Made by a program: the position numbers and the translations under genes. From Selaginella moellendorffii (Eukaryota > Streptophyta > Lycopodiopsida > Selaginellales > Selaginellaceae), in contig NW_003314278.1 in the NCBI RefSeq assembly GCF_000143415.4, forward strand, positions 326,371 to 390,370: 64,000 nucleotides of DNA. Direction: 5' to 3'. Shown piece by piece: positions 20,012 through 31,544 of the stretch (position 1 is the first letter of the stretch; the number at the start of each line of letters is the position of its first letter). A model generated the notes under the pieces. It searched no databases and was not told the origin of the DNA. It worked only from the letters and a program-made list of their open reading frames with translations.

Positions 20012-22789
20012 TAATACACTAAACTAAAATTTAAAACTATTTATAGTATCATTTGTTCTTTATTATACATACATGTGTCTTTATAGAATACATAGTTCAA
20101 AAAGAAAGAGTTATTGAATATAACACTTGGTTTACTTTGGAAATTTATAAATTCTTTTATGTAAATAGTGATCCATAATCCCTATTTCTAAAATTTTTAG
20201 ACTTGAATTTTCTTAGCTATCAATTATAATATTACAAAATAGATTACAATTATATTTATATTAGCTTATTGTAATTCAACAAATCTATACTAAAAAAATA
20301 ATAAAACAGCTTGTAAGCAAATAATATATTATGTAATATTGTATCAGAAATAATAATAGTAGATTTTCAATTATAGATTTATTAAGTTTAATTTATAGTA
20401 CTTTATTAAGAGTTATAGTGTAAGTGAATGTGAGAATATAATTTTTTTTTCACTACCATAATTTTTATATTACACACTTAGTCCATATAACTCATCTGGG
20501 AATGTAGAAATTTTTGTCACTATTAATAAAAATGCTTATATTACTTTTGAAAGAATAGTTTAGAGTAAGAGAAATGAAAAAATAAACAAGATGATAGAAA
20601 GCACCAACTTTTCATGGCATTATAATTTATATATTAATTCATCTAAAACTCTTTTTACCTACTTATATCCTAATCCTCCCACATAAGAAGATCAAAGCAT
20701 ATTTTTATGGTAAATCTCTATTAGGAATTTTTAGGAGTTACTTGTGCATAATAATAACAGAAATCAAACTTTTTGAAAGACTCAAAGTAATCTGATATCA
20801 AAGAATCAAGTCCATCTACACTTCCAATATTGAAAGGTAATATTGCATGAAAGTAATGGTTGTAGATAAGAATACCAATTTGCAATTATAAGATATAACA
20901 TTGTCATTGGTATATGATAAACTTTTTAAGTAAGGATGCAATTAAGTAAGGATTTCAAGTAAGGATGCAATTAACTTTCTTCCACCTCATTATCAATATA
21001 TCAATTCCTACTATATTTCCTATATTGGGATTGTGAAGAAGACTTACCTTATGCAATGACAAAATTGCTACATTCAGGCAAAAGGGTGAGTAACTTGGGA
21101 AGTGCAATCACTAGGATAATGAAGGAAAAGTGAAAAAATATAGCAAATATGAAGTTAAAAGCTAAGGAGATTTAGATATTCAAACATTATGAATGCTCTA
21201 GAACTATTTTAATATCACTTTATGCTCTTATTTCTTCGCATTTTAGTTATATACTTGAGAATTGCTTTATGCTCTAATTTCTTCACTCTTATAATGCATA
21301 CGATCATTGGATGAGATTTAAATATACTATCACCATGAATCCTCAGAACATTAAATGATATATAAGGATAAGATAACCATTAAAAACTCTTTTATAAAGT
21401 AATTGCCCCTTTTTTAATTGATTAAAGGGAAAAAGATAAGATGTATTACATATATTATCAAAGAAAATAGCATCAATTCGATTTTTATTGATTAATGGCT
21501 ACTTAAAGTATTATATACCCTTGAATAAGTATATTCTTACCTCTAAAATTAGAGGTGTTAGTTCTCCTTGGCTAAATAGAGATTATTAGTCAATAGTTGA
21601 TAAAGATATTAAAAAATACACCAACTTAATTGAGTTAAGAGACTATTTTTATCTACATAAAATTTGCTAGCACTCAAATACCTTTTAGCCATCACTAACA
21701 AAGAAATGACTAATAGAGTTAGCCATTCTTCTTACTCTCAATGTCATCTAGCTTATAAAAAATTATATATTTTTGCTTGTAAGTGACATAGAGAGAGAAG
21801 CTAAAGGCCCTAACCTTCTTGAATATACAAACTAAACCAATCAATAAGGTTTAGATAGTCTATTATAAATAAACAATTAGAATTGTTTATATAATCATGC
21901 CCTTTTAATGGAAATAAGGTTATATGATCAATTGATTGTAATTATCCCATGACTAAAGATTTCACATACATATTAAGTGCTGAAGCTAATTTGCATATAC
22001 TAGCCCAAACTTCAAGAACAATAAAATGGACAATATCAAAGTCATAAACAAAGATATCTTAGAAATATCAAATTAATAGTGAATAAATTTTATATTAAAA
22101 CAAAAGAGTATTCCAATTATGTTATCATTTGATAAACCAAAATTTGTAGTATAAGAACCACTAAGATAACTATAGGTAGAAGATATAGGATGAACTATCT
22201 AACTAAATTTAATTGCAAATGTATTATCAAGAAAACTCAAAATTTTTTTTTAAGTCATTGTCTTCTAGATGTATCATGAATCATATTAGTATCGATACTC
22301 AACGTGTCTAAGGCAAATAGAATTTCTAAAAGCTTTATTTTCTAGATTATTATGTGGCCTTCTATAGAAATATATATGGTTAGTTTCATGATAGTGAATG
22401 TACAATATGTATTTTGCCTAAGTATGACAATTCCACTAATATTATGCCCAATCATGTGCATGACTAAATTTGCAACATGTTTCCTAGATACCAATTTCGA
22501 AATCTATCATTGATGCAAGTTTTTTTTAAACTTTATTGCTTATTAAATGATATTGTGATTAATTGCATAATAGATAGTAGTTCTATGGTAGAGGTAGCAC
22601 TTGACTCTAGTAGATCAATGTTTGCTATTAAAGAACATCATTTCTTCAAATGCCAGCTTAAAGGATTTCATGAGCTACCTTCAATCTCACTATTTACAAA
22701 AGCAAAAATAAAGTAAAATAATGAATGTAAGATTTTCTTTATGATTATATTGATTATTAATAATTTTTATTGTGTTTCTTATGAAGTGA

Positions 22790-23180
22790 GTTATACTTGA
22801 TATAGATAATAGATTTATGTTGGATTGTTTGGAGATCACTTATTGAGTATATTTTTGTCATGTTAGCTTTTGAATTAGTATAGATATACTTTTCATTAGC
22901 TTTTGCATTATAAATTTTGGCTTATAAATGTATCAAAAGGATGTTATACGTTATAATTATTTTTTAGCATTTAAATTGGTTGTTATAAGATTTGTGATTA
23001 TTGTTATATAAGACTTGGCTATAAACTTCTCATTATTCCATTTATTAAGAGTTGTTGGGGAAAGCATTTTGGCTCTTTAATTTAAATTGATGCTTAAATT
23101 AGTGTTTGCATCTAGCAATTCATAGTGATGATTGATTTTCATCTAGCATAATTGTTAGAGATCTTGCTTGATTATTATTA
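22790..23180 (+). repeat. diverged repeat shared with the 56.3-56.7 kb island
   Basis: Direct-orientation similarity to 56380-56720. Shared landmarks in the same order are 'cattataaa.ttttgg.ttat', 'ttaagagtt.tt...aaa.catt' and 'agtgatgattgat'. Gaps and substitutions are many, so the copies are old. The element type is not identifiable. Confidence 0.55.
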
Positions 23181-24069
23181 GTGATGGATGGTTTATCATT
23201 CTTCGGGATGGTAGATTCTTCTTTGAACAGTGATGTGCATCTTTATTAATGGGGTGATTGATAATTTTTATTATAGTTAGTTGTTACTTTGATGGCTTCT
23301 AGCTTTTTGCATTACTATATATTTTTTTGGTTTGGATTAGATTTTTAGGTTTGAGATATCAATAGAATGTTGTTAACATTTTTTTGAACAACTTTGGTTC
23401 CTTCATATTATTGACTAGGATTTATTAAAATGATTTAGTGTAATAATTCACTTGATCAGGTGTTTATTGGTCTTGTGGCATTACATCTATTTTGTTCATC
23501 AAGGCAAAAATTCAAAATCAATAATAAAAACACAACAACCACCCTACTTCTTAGTTGGAAAGTAAAAGAGCCTTGATATATTTGTCAATTAAACTTTCCC
23601 CATCACCTTCCTTATTTGTCCATATATAGCCATCACTGTGTTGGCTTTAAGCAAATCATATAAGCAAGACCTTATAGCTCTCAGCTCATGGTGTTTTTGA
23701 CTTCTTGGGAAGTTGCTAATTTAGTATTACTCAAACCCAAGAAAGGGGGTGCATTTTTGTTCATGAGTCTTTTCTATTATATTTAAACCCTTATAGATCA
23801 TTTTTTGAATTATCATCTTTGGTTATTTACAAGAGCATACAATTTCATAACACCACATCAATAGTGTCAAAAACCTCCAATAAGGAGCTCTATTGCATTA
23901 GCTTGTTGCCAATGTAATGATAACCATGTATGAACACTATATAAGTTTTTGATGCTATTAACAAAGCTCTCAGGTGTTCTAGATAAAAATGCTCTTAGCT
24001 TATGTAAATAATAATTGAGGTAAAGATGCAATTTAACTTTACAAAAGGTGCACTTGAGAGTTGACAAAG

Positions 24070-24980
24070 TGACTTATATGAGTGTGTGCTCTAGTGCATA
24101 GGATGTTGGATTGAGTTAGGTTCAATTATTAATGATGTGCTCAATCAGAACATAATCATCAAGAAGCTTAACTAGTTTTTAATAAGATGTTTGCTTGAGA
24201 TAGAGGTCACTAGTGGAGGCCTGTATGTTACCCTTCTTAATAATTTATTGTAACTCTCTTTGAAATTTACTTATTTGGTTTATATTAGTGATTGGTAATG
24301 TTAAACCTTGGTTTCCAATTAAAATTTTAAAAGGAGAAAATCACAATTATTAGATTAAAAAATATCTTAGAATATACTTGAATATACTATATATATCCTT
24401 TACACTCCCTTAAAGCAAACCAAAAAGATATGCAAGTGTTCTTAAAACAACTAAGAAGATCTATTCTTGTTTTTTTATTTCCTCCAACAGCTGCAATACT
24501 CTAATTTTTTAGGGTCTCAATAGTTAAGGGGCCTTTGTCATGATTCCTAACTTTAAATTAAACTTGAACAAGGCACTTGTTGATCTTCTTAGATGTACTA
24601 GCCCAAAATGAGGAACCATATAAACTTAAACTGAGCTAAAGAATTTGCAACAAATTAAGTTGTTGAGGTTAGAACATAATTAAACATCTATACTGAAATC
24701 TAGAAATAACATGTCATGGGTAAAGTATAAAAGTTCATTATGAAGCAAGTGAGCACCATCAAAGTTGACAAATCCAAACACAAGTTTATGATGTTAATGG
24801 GAGAAATTTGGATTCATCTTAGATACTAAGATGAGATGAGGAGATGAGGAGAGGTTGCTCTTTTTGCACAATGAGAGGTTAGGTAGATTCTCAACTCGAC
24901 TACTTTAGGAACTATTAAACTCAAGACCTCAATGAAATTTCATCATTTCAAGAGTCACTTGTTAGAGAGCTTTTGTGTCC
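24070..24980 (+). repeat. diverged direct repeat, copy A (partner 29745-30445)
   Basis: Matches 29745-30445 in order. Landmarks are 'aggatgttggatt', 'cttgtcatgattc.ta.ctttgaatta', 'gcaagtg.gcaccat', 'caagtttatga' and 'agattctcaact'. This copy is more AT-rich and longer. It is probably a dispersed transposon fragment. Confidence 0.65.
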
Positions 24981-25499
24981 TATAAAATATTTTAACAATA
25001 TAGAGTATAGCTTTCTTGGCATACCCACTAATAACCTTATCTTTTTCCACTTTAAAAATTATATATTTTATGGCTAATATATTTTGTTTCTAATTTTATT
25101 TAGTCTAATAGTTGGTCTAAGATCTGTTGGATGGGGTGAAATTAATTCTCTTACTGAAAAAAAAAAATGGTCTTTTGAGGTTTAAATAGAAAGGGAAAAG
25201 ATTAATGAATCAGAGTGTGTTTTTTATCAATCCATTAAGTAAGAGACTATCAAATATACATATACCTAATACTCAGTTTTGAATAAGGATATTGTAACAT
25301 TCTTCTATATATTCCTCTTAAGCATGTAAAGAACAGGCTGAGCTTAGTGTGGCAGCCTTGCCTTGGCACTAGCATAGCTAGGGTAAGCCCTACTCATATA
25401 TATGCTCATTTAGCAACTATAGACATCAAGAATGAAATAGGGATCTGTTATCAATAAAGTCAATTGTTCCCACTATGCTTTTGAGGAATTTGCAAAGAA

Positions 25500-25700
25500 T
25501 GGTAGACATCAGATAACCAAATACTTGTGGTTTTTCCTTGACTTAAAAAGAAAATATGATAGGCTTGCTCTCAATTGCATCACCTTCTATATGGTGATGA
25601 TGCACACCTCTCAACCAAACTCCTCCATAAATATACCAACCTTAGCCTTAAAGAAGCATGGTTTTAGTTTTTCTAAACAATCACTGCAAGCTCTTGGGTG
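25500..25700 (+). mobile_element. possible reverse-transcriptase relic
   Basis: One frame at 25540 reads 'FLDLKRKYDRL', like the DLxKAxDRV block of non-LTR reverse transcriptases. A second frame at about 25588 reads 'LYGDDAHL', like the YxDD catalytic block. The blocks are far closer than in an intact enzyme and out of frame, so if real this is a deleted relic. Evidence is weak. Confidence 0.3.
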
Positions 25701-26894
25701 GTCTGTCTATGTACAGTCTATATATACTCAAACAAAGTGGTTGTTATGAGTGGAGATGTTTGACACTAGGTATGACTTGGACAACAATGGTCACAAAATG
25801 TTCTCACAATAGGGATTGGATGAAAAGTAAGTTAAGCAAGAGAGTGTTGGATAACAATGGATAAAATCTCTTATTAATACTTCTAGGAATGGAAATTTTG
25901 ACTCATAGTTAAGGTTTTTAAAATCAAAGTACAAATAAAATCTAAACCACTTTACAAAATTACAAAAGAAACTTTGAAAAAACTAGCTTAAGCTTTTAAA
26001 ATGAACTTAATAAATTTAGCTTGTGAGTGCATGGAATATGGAAAGGGAATATAGAAATGTGCATATCAATTAGCCCAAAAACCTTAACTTATATACAGGA
26101 GCGAGTGGTCCGGATTGAAACCAATCCAACGGCTACCAAAATCCCACTACACTAATATTAGTATACGGCATTGTAGCCATACATTTGGCCCTCACATCTG
26201 ATATTGGTTAATTTAATTCTCATAAAATGATGTAATAATTTTTTTTGTGTTAAAAAAGCTAGAAATAGCATTTTTCTTATTCTTATTTTTACAAGATTGC
26301 TCCTTCAGACAACACAACTATGCATAGTTGTGTATAAGCACAATCCAGAGTTAGGGTGTGCACTAAGAGCTTCAGGCATGTTTTATTAAATCACCATAAA
26401 AACTATTTCGTTAGACAAAAGACATAATTAGTACCCTACCTTTTAGATTGTTAACAAAAATTTACTTTATGTTGTGAATTTAAAATTGCTTCAAAATTTA
26501 CTTTAACCTGTTCCTTTTATTCACTTGCTCTATCCAAAAGGCAAAGGCTGCCTTTAGTCCTGGACTAGTAAATTTAAAATATTAAAAAATCTTAAACATT
26601 ATCATAATTATAAACACAAAAATAATCTAAATGAACAACTGTTAAATGGTAAGATATCCTAGAATAGTCAACCATATTTTATGTTGAATATTGTACCAAT
26701 TTCTATCAAACAATGGCAATGGACTTACAAGATTTTGTGGGAAAATGGAAGGGGGAAGTGATGGAAGGCTGAAAGTGCTGTGGCAGAGAATTAACCGGTC
26801 CATTTCGAAATCCTCCCATTGTTACCCAAAGATAAAGTTGATAAAAATGTAGTAACAAAACATTAATTACTTGGTATCTTGTTTAAACATATAA

Positions 26895-27330
26895 GATACA
26901 GGCGAGTTGTTTGGCACGAGCTTGCCTGACAATAGTGACAAAGATTGGATATTGGAGAAGCCTTTGCTCACTGGTCCTTTGTAAGGATCTCTCTTGCTTG
27001 GCACGAAACATATATGCTTCCCTGCTCTTTTATGGTGTACGAATCAGAGGAAAAAGCTAGCTTGTATCTCCAGAAATATAGGATAGAGAACTAAAAAAAG
27101 AAATAAGAACCAAATTTCTTCCTTGAAGAAAAGAAGGATTAACTGTTTTCAATGGAAGAAAAAGAGAGAGTAACAATCGAAGAAAGACTCTTCAATCGGA
27201 TGCTAAGCTTACAAAATCAACTTGCTAGTGGAGAAATTTCCAATGCGAACCAAATTCGTTTTCTTTCTTTACAGGATAAAAAAAAGAGTAAGGAGGAGGA
27301 TAATCAAAATGCAAAACTGTGCTTGCTCTT
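26895..27330 (-). pseudogene. broken copy of the CCCH zinc-finger gene (5' part)
   Basis: Read on the minus strand, this stretch matches the CCCH gene at 14.49-15.18 kb. 27145-27260 aligns with the exon-2/intron region ('gcgcattg.aaatttctcca', 'agcatccgatt.aa'). 26900-27080 aligns with exons 5-6 and the intron between ('tttctggagatacaag', 'agcagggaagcatatatg'). The middle exons are missing and the frames are broken. It lies back to back with the NTPase fragment, as in the parent locus but inverted. Confidence 0.8.
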
Positions 27331-27349
27331 CGTCAGCTAGTATTCTGGG

Positions 27350-27612
27350 GCGTCTTCTTCCTTGACGGCCAGAATGAATCCGGCGCGCACGAGCTGGACG
27401 GATTTTGGGAATCGATCCATGCTCGATGGTATCGTGCGCGACGTAGAAGTGGCGTCCTTTACCACTCCGGCCAAGGCGGTGCAGCCCTCTCCATCGCAGG
27501 CTCGAGGATTCGAAGAAAGCGCTGGCCACCGAGATCGTTGGTCGACTCCGAGAAGCTGCTACAAATCACTGCGTTTTCCTCGTTGGTGGAAAGGCAAGAA
27601 CTCTCTACGAGA
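27350..27612 (+). pseudogene. broken copy of the P-loop NTPase gene (5' part)
   Basis: Plus-strand match to the NTPase gene from its small second exon ('gacggcca.aat..atccggcg') through 'gctggacggattttggga' to the Walker A region ('aaatcactgcgttttcctcg'). Several small deletions destroy the frame, and the sequence ends within Walker A at the PPR junction. Introns are absent or deleted. Orientation is opposite to the parent. Confidence 0.85.
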
Positions 27613-29580
27613 AGAGATGTGAGAGGTTGCATAGATCTCAGACAACAGAGTGTAAGGAGCTCCATTCCCGGGAATGTTTTCTGCCACTCTAGCTCCTCGA
27701 TCGACATCGCTGTGGAGACGACACGCATTGAGCAGTGCGCCCCACGCCACTGGATCCGGCATGAAAGGCATGGAATGGATCAACTCCTCCGCACTGCCCA
27801 AGTGGCCCGATCGACCGAGACAATCCACCATGCAGCAGTAGTGATCTCTGCAAGATCGCAGCTGCCTCTCCTTCATCGAGAGGAAGTAAGAATGGCCCCT
27901 CTCGAGCAGCCCCCCGCGGCTACACGCGGTAAGAACGCTCACGAGCGAGATCTCATCGGGGCTCTCGCCATGGAGCTCCATTCTCTGGAAGAGCTCGATG
28001 GCGTCGCTGCTATGCCCGTAGTGGGCATACGCCGCGATCAAGTTGTTCCACGAGACTAGATCCCACTCGCTCATCCTCTCGAAAAGGGCTCTCGCGGCAC
28101 TCACGCGACCGTTCCTCACGCACCCGGTTATGGCGATGTTCCACGAGAACTTGTCCTTGTCTGGGATCTCCGCAAAGATGCTATTGGCATCGTGAAGATT
28201 CATGGTGCCTATGAGAGCCCCCATCATCCCGTTCCAGCTCGACGTGTCTTTGGCGGGCATTAGAGTGGACAAAGTTGATGCGTCTTGCATATACCCGTTT
28301 TGGGCATAAGCGGTCACTAAAACATTCCACGAGATGAGGTCGTGGTTTGGCATTCTGTCGAATATTTTCTTTGCTTCTTGAATATACCCAGCCTGGGCAT
28401 ATCCAAGCATAAGTGCTGTACAACACACCACATTGTGCTCAGGCATAGAATCAAACACGCACTTGGAATCCTCCAGATACCCGTTTTGGGCATATAGCGT
28501 CACCATTGCGGTCGATGACACGATGTGCCACTCTGGCATTCTTGTGAAGAAGAGCAACGTGGCACTGTCCACCTGGCCATCCCAGGCATATCCCACGAGC
28601 ATGGTCGTCCACGTCACAATGTCCCGCTCCAGCATGGAGTCGAATATGCACTTGACAGATTCCAGGCGCCTGGCGTGGACGTACGATTGAAGCATTGCGT
28701 TCCACGTTACTACATTCCTTGCAGGGATGTTCTCAAACACACGCTTGGCATCTTCAAGATGCCCGCAAGAGGCATATGCTGTAAGCATAGCTGTCCAGGA
28801 GACAATGTCTCGCAGAGGCATCTGGCCAAACAAACGCTTTGCCTCATCCACGTGGCACGCATCTGCAAAACCTTGCAGGAGAGAGTTCCACGTCACCAGG
28901 TTGCAACGTGGCATTAAGCGGTCAAAGGTTTCTTTGGCCTTCTCAAGATACCCAGAGCGGGCATATGCCGTTAGCATAGTTGTCCAGGAAACAACGTCCT
29001 TGTTAGGAAAGACTTCAAAGAAGAATTTTTCAACCTCTTGTATAGATAGCTCTTGATTATCAAGATGGGCTTGAAGGAGAATGTTCCATGAAACAGTGTT
29101 GGGATTAGGAATTTTTTGAAAGAAATCTTTGACTTTTATCATATGCCCAGTTCTGGCAATTGCTACCAACATTGCGTTCCAAGATACAGTATCCCTCACT
29201 GGCATTCTAGAAAAGAAGCGCTCCACCTCGTCAAAATGGCTGTGGTTGGAAAATGCAGTAAGAAGTGAATTCCAGGCTACGACATTGGTCTCGGGCATAG
29301 AATCAAGGACCATTTCAGCATGATCAAGATGCCCATTGTTGGCAATTGCACAAATGAGCAATGCCCAAGAATGGGAATTGGGGCTAGCGAGATCATCAAA
29401 GACAGCTTGGGCATCTTGTACGCTCCCACACTTTCCATACATCTCTATGAGGAGATTAGCAAGGTATCGATCGCTCTTGTAGTGGCTGGCATGGATTTGG
29501 GAGTGAATTTGCCGGCCAAGATGCAAATCTCGGCAACTGGAGCAGTCCCTCAAAACGGCCGCCACTTCTTCTATAAACAT
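27559..29580 (-). CDS. PLS-type PPR protein with chimeric C-terminus
   Basis: Intronless, 673 residues, about twenty PPR motifs, many of the short S type ('VVSWTTMLTAYARSGYLEKA'), beginning 'MFIEEVAAVLRDCSSCRDLHLG'. It is expected to bind organellar RNA. The E motif starts normally ('PDPVAWGALLNACRLH...YTLLSEIYATS') and then switches after 'ISSR'. The last 14-15 residues and the stop are the antisense of the copied NTPase P-loop, so the native E-domain end is lost. The gene is GC-normal inside an AT-rich island. Confidence 0.85.
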   Translation of the reverse strand: MFIEEVAAVLRDCSSCRDLHLGRQIHSQIHASHYKSDRYLANLLIEMYGKCGSVQDAQAVFDDLASPNSHSWALLICAIANNGHLDHAEMVLDSMPETNVVAWNSLLTAFSNHSHFDEVERFFSRMPVRDTVSWNAMLVAIARTGHMIKVKDFFQKIPNPNTVSWNILLQAHLDNQELSIQEVEKFFFEVFPNKDVVSWTTMLTAYARSGYLEKAKETFDRLMPRCNLVTWNSLLQGFADACHVDEAKRLFGQMPLRDIVSWTAMLTAYASCGHLEDAKRVFENIPARNVVTWNAMLQSYVHARRLESVKCIFDSMLERDIVTWTTMLVGYAWDGQVDSATLLFFTRMPEWHIVSSTAMVTLYAQNGYLEDSKCVFDSMPEHNVVCCTALMLGYAQAGYIQEAKKIFDRMPNHDLISWNVLVTAYAQNGYMQDASTLSTLMPAKDTSSWNGMMGALIGTMNLHDANSIFAEIPDKDKFSWNIAITGCVRNGRVSAARALFERMSEWDLVSWNNLIAAYAHYGHSSDAIELFQRMELHGESPDEISLVSVLTACSRGGLLERGHSYFLSMKERQLRSCRDHYCCMVDCLGRSGHLGSAEELIHSMPFMPDPVAWGALLNACRLHSDVDRGARVAENIPGNGAPYTLLSEIYATSHISSRREFLPFHQRGKRSDL

Positions 29581-29744
29581 TTTTTATGTTTTAGGGTTCA
29601 TCAATATATTATAGTTATTAATGGTTGTGATTTGTTTCTTAACAGTTTAAAAATCTTAATCTGCTGTTGATTGTTTTTTATTCTTGAACTTTATCTTTTT
29701 CATTTTTTGCATGTCACCTTCTTATGTTTTTGTTACTTAGTGTC

Positions 29745-30445
29745 TTCTTTAGCACCTAGGATGTTGGATTAGGTTGGGTCTAATTGTCAATGATGATCTC
29801 AAAAAGAATATGATTGTCGCCAATGCATTTGAGCCACCAGCATCCACATGAAGAGCAAGGTTGTAGTCCATGCTGAAAGAGAAACCAAGAAGTCTGACCA
29901 TATGCCAAGTATGGACATCAAGTTTCTGACAAGATTATTACTTAAGATGGAGGCTAGTTGCATATTACCCCCAATAATGACCCTGGGTGGCCTAAAAACA
30001 TGTGGGTGGAGTGTTCTTAGATATAAAATTGTTTAATCCAACAGCTGCGAATGTCCAATTGGTAAGGGTCTCAATAGGTGAATGGCCTTGTCATGATTCT
30101 TAGCTTTGAATTAAGCTTGAAGAATGCACTGTGGTGACCCAAAATGAGGAACTACTATAGAACTAACTTGAAATGAGCAAAGGAACTTGCAATTAAACAA
30201 GCTGTTGAGGCTGGAATAGAGTAGCACTGTGCCAAGTTCCAGAAGTGGCACACTGTGGCTTGTGGAGCAAGTGAGCACCATTGAAGTTGATAATTCCATG
30301 TGCAAGTTTATGACACAGAGTGAAGATTTTTGGTTGCTTCCTAAATACCAGGATGAGATAAGGAAAGGCTACTCTGTTGTACATAATGAGAGGGTGGCCA
30401 GATTCTCAACTCAACTGCTCCAGGAACTCATGTTTAAAATAGTTA
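29745..30445 (+). repeat. diverged direct repeat, copy B (partner 24070-24980)
   Basis: The less decayed copy of the repeat described at 24070. It has the same ordered landmarks, including 'gagcaagtgagcaccatt' and 'gccagattctcaactcaact'. It contains no intact coding region. Together with the lectin fragment it fills most of the 29.6-31.1 kb gap. Confidence 0.65.
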
Positions 30446-30449
30446 CTTG

Positions 30450-31140
30450 AATATTATTTAAGATGTCTTTATCATTCTCCCAGGAAAGCTTAATAAGCTG
30501 GTGAGAATGATCTCAGGATAAAAATACTCAATCACAACTTGTAATATCAAATATAACTATCATCTCTCCAATGTGACTTACATTAGTACTATTAACAAGA
30601 ACTCTAGATCAATCAATAATGTTTCTCATTAAAGTAATACGTATTTTGTGAAATGCCCCTAACTAACCATAAAAACCAATGGATCAAATTCTTGGGCTAT
30701 GGCATTTCTTATATATGGAAATACAAAATAAAACTCCCTTTAAAACAACTTGCTTAATGGTATTGCTAAAGTTGGTATATATATTTTCATCCCTCCAAAT
30801 ATAAAAAAAATCTCGTAATAATTGATATCTAGATTTTATATATATATGCTTAATAATACTAAAGAGTTGATTGATAATTATTGGATAACCACAACATTAG
30901 TATTAATATAAAAAAAATCAATCAAATAAAATGCTCAATATTCATTTATAAATACATCTTAAACAATTCTGGTGATTATACGTTTTTGTATCTATTACAT
31001 TGTGTCGTCTAACTGAATGAAATTACAATCATTTTGTATAATAGAGTATGTGAAAATGAAACAATTTGAACAATAGTGTTATATTGACCTTGAAGAGTTC
31101 CAATAGCATAATTTAAACTATCTTCAGAAACAAAATATGT
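30450..31140 (-). pseudogene. lectin 3' fragment plus its downstream flank
   Basis: On the minus strand, 31130-30950 matches the last part of the bulb-lectin genes (antisense of the second QxDxNxVxY region, 'atgattgtaatttcattc', and the 'NH.NCLR' end). 30950-30450 matches the 3' flank of lectin copy 2 (55022-55600), for example 'catttcacaaaata' and 'agttcttgttaata.tacta'. The fragment begins inside the gene, so it is non-functional. This copy is inverted relative to lectin copy 2. Confidence 0.75.
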
Positions 31141-31388
31141 TAGTTACATATGAAAAATGACACAAAAAAGTCAACAATCACTCTTCAAAACCTGGATAGG
31201 AGTTTCTCTTGGTCTGCTACGGACCCCCTCGAAAATCCTGCAAGCCTGCTTGATCTCTCCACACTTCCCCCAACAATCTTGCCCGAGCTTACCCCAAAGT
31301 GCAAAGACGCCAAGCACTAGCCGTTCTAATTTTCCAAACTTTCTAGTTTCTAGACAGCTCTAAGGATTATCTGTATAACAATCATCTC

Positions 31389-31502
31389 GGATTACGTGAG
31401 ATTGTGAGAAACTTCGTCAAGGAAACGTAGGTCACTTAGCTCTCAGGATTACGTGAGCTTCGATTAGACGGTAGTTGTGAGAAACTTCGTCAAGGAAACG
31501 TA
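31389..31502 (+). repeat. short direct repeat pair
   Basis: Two copies of a two-part motif: ggattacgtgag (31389-31400 and 31446-31457), followed by a 28-bp block beginning ttgtgagaaacttcgtc (31402-31429 and 31475-31502), identical in both. The second copy has 16 extra bases between the parts. Function unknown. Confidence 0.75.
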
Positions 31503-31544
31503 AGCATCAGTAAAAAGTAGCATGATATTCTATGGCGTCATAGC

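Larger units (their letters stand above)
20012..26890. other. AT-rich repeat island, no intact gene
   Basis: About 6.9 kb of very AT-rich sequence without a convincing gene. All open frames are short. It contains diverged repeats shared with other AT-rich parts of the window (see separate entries) and a possible reverse-transcriptase relic. It is most simply read as old transposon-derived DNA. I see no clear terminal repeats or target-site duplication. Confidence 0.7.

Noticed and set aside
20012-26890. Organelle DNA insertion
   Set aside because: AT-richness suggested it, but no plastid or mitochondrial genes or tRNAs are visible.
31157-31363. 68-codon open frame next to the lectin fragment
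   Set aside because: No similarity to anything recognised and no neighbours suggesting a gene.
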